A stretch of 38,198 nucleotides of DNA, from the IMG/VR virus record IMGVR_UViG_3300029448_000129, positions 1 to 38,198 of that record; one strand, written 5' to 3'. The stretch's first letter is position 1. The number at the start of each line of letters is the position of its first letter. The notes beneath the pieces were generated by a model. That model made no database searches, had not been told where the DNA came from, and was given only the letters and a program-made list of their open reading frames with translations. A program made the position numbers and the translations under genes. Below are positions 23,649 through 30,890 of the stretch, one piece after another. Source of the DNA: a virus.

Positions 23649-24407
23649 TTAGATTAATGGTCTTTTGTCTATAATAGATAGTATAGGATCTATAATTTTT
23701 CTATTCAACTTAAATTCACCCATGTAGTGCATATATGAATTTTCACGATTTCTAAGTGTAAAATCACACTCTATATTATTAGTGTTTACTATACAAGCAA
23801 AATAATATTGAGAAAGCATTGAAGAAACAATAATGTTTTTAGGTATTAATTTTTCAGTAGGTTCGATTTTTTCTAAATAAAATTTTCTTATATTATAATA
23901 GGCATTTAAAAAAGAATTTTTAATCTCTTCGGTTCTAAAGCATAAAACTCCGACGTTGTAGTAACGAAGTTCATTATAATTAAAATCTTGTACGTGTTTA
24001 GCAGCTTTATATTTACTAAAAATTTTTAAAAGAGGTGGCATATAATGCTTTTTGCCTTGAATTCTATGCCTCATTCTTTCTCTTCTTTCAAAAACTATAT
24101 CAGCTGATTTGTTTATTTTTAATTCTGTATTTAAAATAATATCACCGTCAAAAGTAGTACTTCCTGCTGGTTCTACAGAATGTATATACATTTTAAGATC
24201 ATCTGTTATGAGAAAATCAATATTAGATATATTTACTTTACTATCATAATAGCCCTTTAAATACTCTAAAGTAAAGTCGCAGCCGTATAATTTAATTGAA
24301 TGGCCATAATCTCGTGCTTTAATCATTGAAGCTTTATAGAGATCTAGAACATAATTAACATCTTTATAGTCTCCTATTTGAAGAGAAAAACTAAAAATTA
24401 GCTCCAT
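23649..24407 (-). CDS. Possible GT-A-type glycosyltransferase, 252 aa
   Basis: The N-terminus MELIFSFSLQIGDYKDVNYV lacks a signal peptide. A GT-A-like layout is suggested by HSIKLYGCDFTLEYLKGYYD (residues 36-55), a DGD triplet in TTFDGDIIL (87-89, the DxD metal-binding type), NELRYYNVGVLCFR (near 145) and YMHYMGEFKLN near the C-terminus. The order strand-helix repeats, DxD, then YxNxG and a late His matches GT8-like enzymes, but identity is unproven. Glycosyltransferases in phages modify DNA, proteins or host surface sugars. The surrounding genes give no hint which. It may instead belong to an uncharacterised family of the same fold. Confidence 0.4.
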   Translation of the reverse strand: MELIFSFSLQIGDYKDVNYVLDLYKASMIKARDYGHSIKLYGCDFTLEYLKGYYDSKVNISNIDFLITDDLKMYIHSVEPAGSTTFDGDIILNTELKINKSADIVFERRERMRHRIQGKKHYMPPLLKIFSKYKAAKHVQDFNYNELRYYNVGVLCFRTEEIKNSFLNAYYNIRKFYLEKIEPTEKLIPKNIIVSSMLSQYYFACIVNTNNIECDFTLRNRENSYMHYMGEFKLNRKIIDPILSIIDKRPLI

Positions 24408-24435
24408 TAATATAACTAAATTGGTTTATTTTACC

Positions 24436-25104
24436 CTATTTTTTTTTCCAGATTTCACCTCTTCTACATCTAACTACTGCTCCTGAAGCATAAGCTGATG
24501 GCCAAGTATCATATTCTCTTTTGGCTCGTCTAGTACATCTATCATCTTTTTCTTCTAAAGTGTTTTCATTTTGCATTTCAGCTATAGTACCTACAATTAG
24601 GTTACGTATATCTTCTTTAGTTACTTTTTTGTAACCAGATCCATAAGGTGCTGCTTTGCCATCTTGGGGGTCAGATGTTTCAGTATATTGGGTCACTTTT
24701 GGTACTTTAGATCTTGTTTTATCTTTTGGATCACTTTTACGTGCTCCTCTTTCTTTAGCATCTTTAGACATTCTACCTTTAACTAAATTACCAGACTTGG
24801 TAAAGTAGTGTCCTGCTGGTGCTTCTTTAGTTTCTTTTTTTACTGTTGCTTTTTTAGTATTTTTCACGACTGTTTTTCCTTTAGCTCCTGCTTTCTTTTT
24901 CTTTCTAGCAGTGGCGGCTCTTTGGCCTTTTGTTAAACTTTGTGCTTTTGCTTTTGGTAAACACCTGTCAGGGTTCTTTTTATTTTTAGAAGTACCACAA
25001 GGTCCTGCTATATTGCCAGAAGAAGAGATACGAACCCATTTATCTTTTTTAAACCAGTCTCTTAACGACTCTAATGTAATATTTTGTATTTGTTTACTTG
25101 TCAT
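24436..25104 (-). CDS. Basic multi-module protein of unknown function, 222 aa
   Basis: Three modules are visible. Residues ~15-65 have KWVRISSSGNIAGPCGTSKN and KNPDRCLPKAKAQSLTKGQR, a Cys-containing module that I know from other phages. Residues ~100-165 have GHYFTKSGNLVKGRMSKDAK and are again basic. The C-terminal module, DDRCTRRAKREYDTWPSAYA-SGAVVRCRRGEIWKK, is another short phage domain of unknown role. The N-terminus MTSKQIQNITLE-S could be a gp21 cleavage site. High positive charge and modular make-up suggest a DNA-associated packaged protein. The start overlaps the stop of the membrane coiled-coil gene (ATGA). Confidence 0.5.
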   Translation of the reverse strand: MTSKQIQNITLESLRDWFKKDKWVRISSSGNIAGPCGTSKNKKNPDRCLPKAKAQSLTKGQRAATARKKKKAGAKGKTVVKNTKKATVKKETKEAPAGHYFTKSGNLVKGRMSKDAKERGARKSDPKDKTRSKVPKVTQYTETSDPQDGKAAPYGSGYKKVTKEDIRNLIVGTIAEMQNENTLEEKDDRCTRRAKREYDTWPSAYASGAVVRCRRGEIWKKK

Positions 25105-25457
25105 TGTCCATCAGAATACATTATTAATATCCTTACTATGACTGTTGTTAGTATACCGAATATAATCCATAATGCTTTATTGACTCCTGATTTCCAAGAT
25201 TGCAATTCAGATAGTTGTGAAATATAAGTATCGTATTCCCTTCTGCGTGTTTCTTGTTCTCTTCTAAATTCAGAATTTTTGTTAGTATTTACTATAACTC
25301 CATCATCTGGATTGAGTAGAGTAAATTTCAAATCAGATAAATCGTCCTTCATTTTTTCGAAGTCCTTAGCCATCTGTTTTAACTCACCATTCGGCATGTG
25401 AGTTTTAATGTGCTTGATTTCAGATAATACTGATTCAAGTATGTCTTTTTGAGTCAT
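25101..25457 (-). CDS. One-pass membrane coiled-coil protein, possible lysis accessory
   Basis: A 118-residue protein. Residues 1-90 are charged and helical (MTQKDILESVLSEIKHIKTH, later FRREQETRRREYDTYISQLS), consistent with a coiled coil. Residues ~95-112 form one hydrophobic segment (ALWIIFGILTTVIVRILIM) followed by a short tail YSDGQ. The layout and the motif L-x-S-W-K-x-G-x-x-K-A-L-W-I-I resemble XhlA-type hemolysin-associated proteins found near phage lysis genes. No endolysin is recognised nearby, so a holin, spanin or other membrane role is uncertain. A TATTTATATTAA motif lies 9 nt before the ATG. Confidence 0.5.
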   Translation of the reverse strand: MTQKDILESVLSEIKHIKTHMPNGELKQMAKDFEKMKDDLSDLKFTLLNPDDGVIVNTNKNSEFRREQETRRREYDTYISQLSELQSWKSGVNKALWIIFGILTTVIVRILIMYSDGQ

Positions 25458-25466
25458 TTCTGCAAT

Positions 25467-25480
25467 TTAATATAAATATA
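25467..25480 (-). promoter_or_regulatory. Candidate late promoter, TATATTTATATTAA
   Basis: Sense strand TATATTTATATTAA, ending 9 nt before the ATG at 25457, in the 27-bp gap after the zinc-ribbon gene. Matches the recurrent motif. Confidence 0.5.
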
Positions 25481-25484
25481 TAAT

Positions 25485-26060
25485 TTATCCTAAACGCTTA
25501 CGTACTATAGAGGAATATTCAAGAACTTTTTTAGTTATATTGTCCTGGTGTTGTTTTTTATTATGTTTCCAATCTTCTACATCACCTTGTTCAGTAACAA
25601 ATGTATCTACTTCAGACAGTTTATCTTGAAACCACAACTCTAAATCTTTAAGAAATCCATCCATATTATTCTGTAACATTTGTTTTTCATATTGTTCATA
25701 AAGACCTGCTTTTCTGAGTGAAGCTTCATAATCAACAGTGCAGTCAAAGCAAAATCCATGTATTCGGTACATTTTTTTATGTAGATGATGTCTCATAGAG
25801 CCTCCACATTTAGGACATGTAAGAGGCACCCTGGTAGCTGCTTTAGCTTTATCTAGTTTAGTAATGTTTTGCTTTAGACCGTTTTTAATAGTCCACTCCT
25901 TACCGTTCTCTTCCCAAACATCGCCTTCATTATGATGCTCTAAAGTTTTTTTATATCCAACTTGATCTTTAGTTTTAGAGGTATAGTCTTTATTTACTAA
26001 GTTTCTTACTCTTTGAACGTCTGATTGTTTAAATTCTTTTTTAAGTAAAGACTCACTCAT
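25485..26060 (-). CDS. Zinc-ribbon phage protein, 191 aa
   Basis: The N-terminal half has EFKQSDVQRVRNLVNKDYTS and GDVWEENGKEWTIKNGLKQN ITKLDKAK, patterns I know from a conserved family in T4-like marine phages. A zinc-binding site follows: CPKCGGSM near residue 82 and CFDC near residue 103, both CxxC pairs. The rest is helical and charged. The biochemical role is not known. A zinc ribbon suggests binding to DNA, RNA or a protein partner. The start overlaps the HAD nucleotidase stop by 8 nt, so the two genes are translationally coupled. Confidence 0.6.
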   Translation of the reverse strand: MSESLLKKEFKQSDVQRVRNLVNKDYTSKTKDQVGYKKTLEHHNEGDVWEENGKEWTIKNGLKQNITKLDKAKAATRVPLTCPKCGGSMRHHLHKKMYRIHGFCFDCTVDYEASLRKAGLYEQYEKQMLQNNMDGFLKDLELWFQDKLSEVDTFVTEQGDVEDWKHNKKQHQDNITKKVLEYSSIVRKRLG

Positions 26061-26598
26061 AACCTAACTCTTTTAATTTTTGTATAACGTGATTAACATC
26101 GCCGTTTTTACATCTAATAGCTATACCGCCTTTTGATGTCCATTCGTTTATATTTGACTTTTTATCATCTATTAATATACTATTTTCATTTGCATATCTT
26201 TGTTTATCTTTAGAATAAGCAAATATAACTTTAGGTTTAGGATTAAGATTATTTTTTACCCACAGGTTTTTTCCTAATCTAGAATTATTATCTCTTGAAG
26301 GAGAGGTAAGTAAATCAGGTTGATAAGGTTTAATAAAGTTCCATAACTGTTCTCCTTGAGGCATCCAAGGCATACCTATCCAAAATCTAACTCCTACTTC
26401 AACATCAACAAGATTCCAGAAAGCTGGTAATCCTTTTGCTTTTTCATATTCTTGAGGGTGCATTCCTGTAAAATGTTCAAACCTACTTTCAAAATCAGTA
26501 AGGACTCCATCCATATCACAGTAAATTTTATACGGTGGTTTTTCTTTAACCTCTGGTATAGGGTACGCTTCTAATAAATCAACTAAACTTTTTTTCAT
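26053..26598 (-). CDS. HAD-family 5'-nucleotidase-like protein with tag-like N-terminus
   Basis: A 181-residue HAD phosphatase. Motif I is YCDMDGVLTDF (Asp28, Asp30). The middle has LLTSPSRDN as motif II, K-rich helices, and ILIDDKKSNINEWTSKGG as motif IV. The LIDDxxxNxxxW pattern fits the small 5'(3')-deoxyribonucleotidase and 5'-nucleotidase group, which removes phosphate from nucleoside monophosphates. The N-terminus, MKKSLVDLLE-A, resembles the capsid-targeting and cleavage tag seen on other proteins here. Its substrate cannot be told from sequence. It lies between a zincin and the zinc-ribbon gene. Confidence 0.7.
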   Translation of the reverse strand: MKKSLVDLLEAYPIPEVKEKPPYKIYCDMDGVLTDFESRFEHFTGMHPQEYEKAKGLPAFWNLVDVEVGVRFWIGMPWMPQGEQLWNFIKPYQPDLLTSPSRDNNSRLGKNLWVKNNLNPKPKVIFAYSKDKQRYANENSILIDDKKSNINEWTSKGGIAIRCKNGDVNHVIQKLKELGYE

Positions 26599-26963
26599 TA
26601 GGCTACTAATTTCCAGTTTTTTTCTTCAGCAAATGCTGCAATCTCATATGGGTGATCTGAATAACTGTGACCCATGTTATAATACCTAGTCATCCATGAA
26701 GGAGACTGTAAGTAATGTTGATATTCGTGAACAATAGTTTGAGCTAAATGTTCTGCATCTTCTATGTTCTTATAATATATAACTATAGTGTTATAGTCAA
26801 AGATGTATTCAGCTTCAGGATTATCATCTTCTGTATAAACTGAATGTACATATGGTTGAAACTCTATATAGGGAGTAGTTTCATGATGTTTACTGTGACC
26901 GTATAGGTTTACACAGTTTTCTAAGTAGTTTTCAGCTAATCTTTTTGTAGTTCGTAAATGCAT
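26598..26963 (-). CDS. Small zincin-type metalloprotease-like protein, 121 aa
   Basis: The core is TIVHEYQHYLQSP, an HExxH zinc motif (His79, Glu80, His83). A third ligand is likely Glu107 in HPYEIAAFAEE. HExxH followed ~25 residues later by a (Y)ExxA helix is the layout of minimal zincins. The first residues, MHLRTTKRLAENYLEN, contain xAE-N and could be a weak tag. The protein is soluble and has no signal peptide. Whether it cleaves peptides is unknown. It lies next to another gene with an HExxH motif, suggesting a shared origin. A TATTTATGTATA motif lies 11 nt before the ATG. Confidence 0.6.
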   Translation of the reverse strand: MHLRTTKRLAENYLENCVNLYGHSKHHETTPYIEFQPYVHSVYTEDDNPEAEYIFDYNTIVIYYKNIEDAEHLAQTIVHEYQHYLQSPSWMTRYYNMGHSYSDHPYEIAAFAEEKNWKLVA

Positions 26964-26974
26964 AACCTTAATTT

Positions 26975-26991
26975 GTATACATAAATATACG
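26975..26991 (-). promoter_or_regulatory. Candidate late promoter, TATATTTATGTATA
   Basis: Sense strand CGTATATTTATGTATAC, a near-palindrome, in the 32-bp gap after the nucleotidyltransferase gene and 11 nt before the ATG at 26963. Matches the recurrent motif with one G. Confidence 0.45.
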
Positions 26992-26995
26992 AACT

Positions 26996-28276
26996 TTATC
27001 CTTCATCTCCAACTTTTTTAACTGAATCTTCCCAGTTTCTAAAAGTAATATTACCTTTTAAATACGCTTCTTTTTCTATTTCTAATAAATTTTCATCTTC
27101 ATTAGTATTAGTAGTACCTATATCTTCTAATCTACCTTCTAGGTTTTGTATATGATGAATCATTTCGTGTACAAACGATCTAACTATGTCTTTAGGATGT
27201 CTACCTTCTACATATAAAACTATTTCTTTTACATTAGGATCATAATATGCAGTTCTACCAAAAAAGTTTGCTGCATTAGTTTCATCCTTAATAGTTTTAA
27301 CTTCAGGTAACGGAGTAACATTCATACCTTCATCTATCATATATTCTAAAACGGAAGCTATATGTTTTGTATATTCTGGGATATCTTGTTCTTCTTTTAA
27401 TACGTCTAATCTTTCACCTTTTAAGTATGCTTTAATAACTCTTGGTTCAGTAAACTTGTACAAAATATCGTTAATAAAGTTTTTTATAAAATCAGAAGCT
27501 TTATCTTTTTGGTCTGAAAAATAAATTCCAAGTTGTTTCTTTATATCATCTTCTTTAACTTTAGAATCTATTGATAGTCTTTTTATAGCTCTATCTATTT
27601 TTTCAGTATCACTTTCAAAAAACGAAGCTTCAGATACAAACATTTCTTCAAAAAGATTTTCCATCTTTTCGTTCATTATTTCTGATATTATATTATCTTT
27701 AAGCATCTTTAATATAGATAGCAACTCTTCTCTGTTTAGTTGTTCAGGAAAAAAATCTCTTAATTGGTCTAAATTACCACTTAAAGCAGCTTGCCTTAAT
27801 TGTGAAGCTCTTACATTATTTCCTTTAGCAGCAGGTATAACTAAACCTTGTACATGAGGGGTATTTGTAAAAGTAGTAATTCTTCTTAAATCGATTAAAT
27901 CTTCTTCACTTCTTATTCCTGTAATAGCATAAAAGTTATCATTAGTATTTGCTTTAGCATAATCTTTAGCAGCAAACATAGGATTCTTTTCTCCATCCAC
28001 AACTTCTATTCCAGGTAAATATTTAGAGTATATTTTCCATATCGCTATAGATTCTCCTTTAGTTATTCCGTTTCTTTCTCCTCCTCCAGGAAACACTATT
28101 ACTTTATTTATTTTATCGACTATACTTTTTTTTCCAGAAAGAGAAGATGCACCAGCATCTTTATAATTATCTTTTGTATATACCTGACCATTATGAGTAC
28201 CGTTAAGTAAACTCTTAACGACTTCAAAATGACCTCTATGAGGTGGTTTAAATGCTCCTGGGTATAGTGCTATCAT
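26996..28276 (-). CDS. Nucleotidyltransferase-zincin fusion, 426 aa
   Basis: Two unlike domains are joined. Residues ~1-185 are an HxGH-type nucleotidyltransferase: YPGAFKPPHRGHFEVVKSLL (His13, His16), then GVTNTPHVQGLVI-like strands and NNVRASQLRQAALSG, which resembles the (S/T)xxR lid of NMN adenylyltransferase and cytidylyltransferases. Residues ~280-426 carry DIVRSFVHEMIHHIQNLEGR with an HExxH motif (His370, Glu371, His374) and a later LLEIEKEAYLKGNI that may supply the third ligand. The middle is helical. The reaction could be NAD synthesis or nucleotide-sugar transfer. The zinc part may or may not be active. It overlaps the kinase gene by 4 nt. Confidence 0.7.
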   Translation of the reverse strand: MIALYPGAFKPPHRGHFEVVKSLLNGTHNGQVYTKDNYKDAGASSLSGKKSIVDKINKVIVFPGGGERNGITKGESIAIWKIYSKYLPGIEVVDGEKNPMFAAKDYAKANTNDNFYAITGIRSEEDLIDLRRITTFTNTPHVQGLVIPAAKGNNVRASQLRQAALSGNLDQLRDFFPEQLNREELLSILKMLKDNIISEIMNEKMENLFEEMFVSEASFFESDTEKIDRAIKRLSIDSKVKEDDIKKQLGIYFSDQKDKASDFIKNFINDILYKFTEPRVIKAYLKGERLDVLKEEQDIPEYTKHIASVLEYMIDEGMNVTPLPEVKTIKDETNAANFFGRTAYYDPNVKEIVLYVEGRHPKDIVRSFVHEMIHHIQNLEGRLEDIGTTNTNEDENLLEIEKEAYLKGNITFRNWEDSVKKVGDEG

Positions 28277-29205
28277 AAAAACGCTTGTACTTTTTGATCG
28301 ATTTCCTGAGGTGATGAATGTTGTAATAAGTCTTGAAACGTAGGATTAAATACCATATCGGCAATACTATTTAAAACTGCATCATTTTTTTCATCACTAC
28401 TAACTTTGCCGTCTCTATATTTTTTTACTGCATCTTTAAGTTTATCTTCTCCAGGTCCAGTACCTATCTTTTGATAAGTTTTTAAGAAAGCTGTTTTAAG
28501 AGCTTTATCTTCTGATCTGTTATCTTTGTTCCAATCTACGTTTACTACAGCTTTGTTAAACTCTTGCTCTTCTTCTTGAGACATTACTACTGGTTTAAAG
28601 AAAGAGCTTTTACCTGCTCCTGTTTTTTCATTATAAGCTTTTAAGTAATCTTTTATTCCTGTAGTACCGTTTTTAGCAGCAGTATTAAATGCTTCTATTT
28701 CTTTTTTAAATTCACCACCTCTGTCATTTACAAAAATAGAAAGATTACCTTTAAGTTTCTTTTTAAAGTCTCCTATCTTTTGATAAGCATTTCTCCAAGT
28801 AGAGAATACTGATGAAGCAGGAATGTTTCTACCTCTTTGAAAATTAGATATATAAGATATCATTGGATGAGTATATACTAAAACCATATAAACATCGTAA
28901 CCACCTTTAAGTAGTTTATTTAAATTTTCATCAAACTTAGCACCAGAAGCAGTAGTATCCCATACTAAACTAATTTTATCTTCAGCTGCTGCAAGTACGT
29001 CTTTTTCAACTTGTCTACTAGCTGCTCCTAAATTATTAAAATAAGGATGGTCTTTATCTTCTACGTACTTATCAGGATTAAACTGAGTTAAACTATCAAG
29101 GTTAAGTTGATTAAGTAAATAAGTTTTACCCGAACCTGCTCCACCTGCCATTATTACAGCTTTAGGTTTGTTACGATCTTCTAATATAATGGTTGATAGT
29201 TTCAT
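28273..29205 (-). CDS. Tagged zeta-toxin-like P-loop kinase, 310 aa
   Basis: The protein starts MKLSTIILE-D, one of four near-identical tags in this window. Residues 21-28 are a Walker A loop (GGAGSGKT). Next come FNPDKYVED and ISLVWDTTASGAKFDENL, the Asp-containing strands that bind substrate in zeta-toxin and related kinases. VYTHPMISYISNFQRGRNIP is an Arg-rich helix resembling the lid. Zeta toxins phosphorylate UDP-N-acetylglucosamine; other members phosphorylate nucleotides or RNA ends. The C-terminal ~110 residues are helical and have no recognised fold. A tagged kinase would be a candidate for injection into the host with the DNA, by analogy with T4 Alt; this is inference. Confidence 0.7.
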   Translation of the reverse strand: MKLSTIILEDRNKPKAVIMAGGAGSGKTYLLNQLNLDSLTQFNPDKYVEDKDHPYFNNLGAASRQVEKDVLAAAEDKISLVWDTTASGAKFDENLNKLLKGGYDVYMVLVYTHPMISYISNFQRGRNIPASSVFSTWRNAYQKIGDFKKKLKGNLSIFVNDRGGEFKKEIEAFNTAAKNGTTGIKDYLKAYNEKTGAGKSSFFKPVVMSQEEEQEFNKAVVNVDWNKDNRSEDKALKTAFLKTYQKIGTGPGEDKLKDAVKKYRDGKVSSDEKNDAVLNSIADMVFNPTFQDLLQHSSPQEIDQKVQAFL

Positions 29206-29206
29206 A

Positions 29207-30097
29207 TTAATTATTATTATTTCCTCTTCCTCCCCTACTGGACCTACTTGAGCTTCTTGAGCTAGAGTTAGATGATCTTGAAGACGAATAGTTACTTCTT
29301 ACATTAGGTGTTGATCTATAATTACTTCTAGTACTATTATAGTTAGTTGAATTAGTATTAGGTCTTCGGTTTATTCTAATATTATTATTATTTATAGAAT
29401 TATTACCTCTTATAATTACATCTGGTGCATTATTAGGTTTTGAATATACTCTTATAGATCTTCCTCTATTTTCTCTTTTAATAGTTTCTACTACATTATC
29501 GATATTACTTTTGATATTTCTCCTAGGTTGATTATAATTAACAATATTACTGTTATTTGCTACATTAGCAACTTTTCTGCCAAAATTATAATTAGCTCCT
29601 CTCCTACCTCTGTTATAAGATACATTTTCTATATTACGGTTCCAAGCTACATTATATCTATTATTCCAATTATTAAACCCAAAACCGTTAAATCTCCAAT
29701 GGTTCCAACCATAGTAATAATTATTAAATCCAAAAGGGTCTCTCCAGTTATAACCAAAATTACTATAAGGATAATCAAATGCCCAATTCATCCAAAAGTT
29801 ATGACTGTTAATATACATATCAAATCTACTATATGGATTCCACATGTTATATCTATTAAGTGCACGGTTATTAAAATACCAACTGTAAGGTTGATTCATA
29901 GCATATTGAGCGAAATCCCATCTGAATCTAAAATCAGTTTGAAACTTCCTTGCTAATTCAAATTCGTTATCAATTACATCGACTGCTATTTCGGTTCCGT
30001 TAGGTCCGTATATAGGATCATAATAAACTGTAGATACTCTAAAGGTTGAGCAACTTGTTAAAAAAATAATGAGAGATATAATTAATAGTTTTTTCAT
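29207..30097 (-). CDS. Phage-encoded lipoprotein, Asn/Tyr/Trp-rich, 296 aa
   Basis: A signal peptide (MKKLLIISLIIFLTSC) ends in a lipobox LTSC with Cys16 as the lipid-modified residue. Residues ~20-75 form a short ordered part (VYYDPIYGPNGTEIAVDVID). Residues ~75-180 are crowded with Asn, Tyr, Trp, Phe and Arg, for example YNMWNPYSRFDMYINSHNFW. The last ~60 residues are Ser/Arg/Asn-rich and disordered. Aromatic/Asn-rich lipoproteins like this are common in Flavobacteriia. The Cys is not followed by the acidic residues of the known flavobacterial surface-export signal, so it may stay periplasmic. A role in blocking superinfection is possible. A promoter-like motif lies just upstream. Confidence 0.8.
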   Translation of the reverse strand: MKKLLIISLIIFLTSCSTFRVSTVYYDPIYGPNGTEIAVDVIDNEFELARKFQTDFRFRWDFAQYAMNQPYSWYFNNRALNRYNMWNPYSRFDMYINSHNFWMNWAFDYPYSNFGYNWRDPFGFNNYYYGWNHWRFNGFGFNNWNNRYNVAWNRNIENVSYNRGRRGANYNFGRKVANVANNSNIVNYNQPRRNIKSNIDNVVETIKRENRGRSIRVYSKPNNAPDVIIRGNNSINNNNIRINRRPNTNSTNYNSTRSNYRSTPNVRSNYSSSRSSNSSSRSSSRSSRGGRGNNNN

Positions 30098-30876
30098 ACT
30101 TTTACTGTTGTTGGGTAGCTATTATAAATAGGTTCTGTATTAGGGTTCTCTAATTCATATAGTTTATAAATAAGTCTAAACAGTTCAAAGTTTTTATCTA
30201 TATCATCTATCTGTAATAGCTTCCAGCCTTTACCTTGTATAACTTTCTTTTGTTTAGAAGGGCCTCGAGTCTGAGCTTTTAACCAAAGAATACCTGTACG
30301 CTCTATCTTTATTCCCCTGCTCTCTTCTAATGCTTTTGCATAAGAGGCTAATTGTAGGTCGTATGATTTATGTATGCTATTAGACGTTTTTAAATCTATC
30401 AGCCACACTTGATCGTTCATTTTACAGACTATATCTGCAGTACCGGCAAATTTATATTTATCAGACCATACGAATTGCTCAGAAGATATCAATTCAGGTT
30501 TATAAGTTTTCCAAAAATCAGCGAACTTAAGAATCATCTCCCATACAATCTGAGAATATTTAGCTTTACCGAAATCATCCATCCAAGATACTTCTTTTCC
30601 TTCTACTAGCTGTTCAGCTGCTTCATGTACTTGAGTACCTTCTTTACCTGCTTTCCTCATTATAAGGTCGGCGTTATGCCCAACATCCTTCATCCATGTT
30701 TCGAAGAACTTATTTTTGGGCATGTATTGGAGTATAGTAGTTACGGACGGGTAATATACTCCTTCGCCTCGCTTATAGACCCTACGGTCTAAAAAATTTA
30801 TCTGCTTTAACTCGGGGTTAAAATCTAATCTTTTTTTCTCATTTTGTTCGAGAATATTCATTCCTTGTTTAATCAA
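30094..30876 (-). CDS. RecB/Cas4-like PD-(D/E)XK nuclease, 260 aa
   Basis: All parts of the RecB-type nuclease core are visible. An early His is in KEGTQVHEAAEQLVEG (His84). Glu133 is in ISSEQFVWS. Asp148 is in KFAGTADIVCKM. The Asp161-x-Lys163 pair is in VWLIDLKTSNS. The following QLASYAKAL (Gln175) is the QxxxY helix typical of RecB, AddB and Cas4. No iron-sulphur Cys cluster is present. Phages use such exonucleases in recombination or DNA-end processing. The start lies 14 nt after the upstream gene's stop. Its last codons contain the promoter-like motif for the lipoprotein gene, and the two genes overlap by 4 nt. Confidence 0.85.
   Translation of the reverse strand: MIKQGMNILEQNEKKRLDFNPELKQINFLDRRVYKRGEGVYYPSVTTILQYMPKNKFFETWMKDVGHNADLIMRKAGKEGTQVHEAAEQLVEGKEVSWMDDFGKAKYSQIVWEMILKFADFWKTYKPELISSEQFVWSDKYKFAGTADIVCKMNDQVWLIDLKTSNSIHKSYDLQLASYAKALEESRGIKIERTGILWLKAQTRGPSKQKKVIQGKGWKLLQIDDIDKNFELFRLIYKLYELENPNTEPIYNSYPTTVKV
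30119..30132 (-). promoter_or_regulatory. Candidate promoter for lipoprotein gene
   Basis: Sense strand CCTATTTATAATAG, inside the nuclease gene's last codons and 21 nt before the lipoprotein ATG at 30097. It matches the recurrent motif and would allow the lipoprotein to be expressed separately. Confidence 0.4.
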
Positions 30877-30890
30877 AATATAATATTTAG

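Noticed and set aside
29528-29956. Plus-strand Ile-rich open frame
   Set aside because: It is the complement of the Asn/Tyr-rich lipoprotein gene, which has a real signal peptide.
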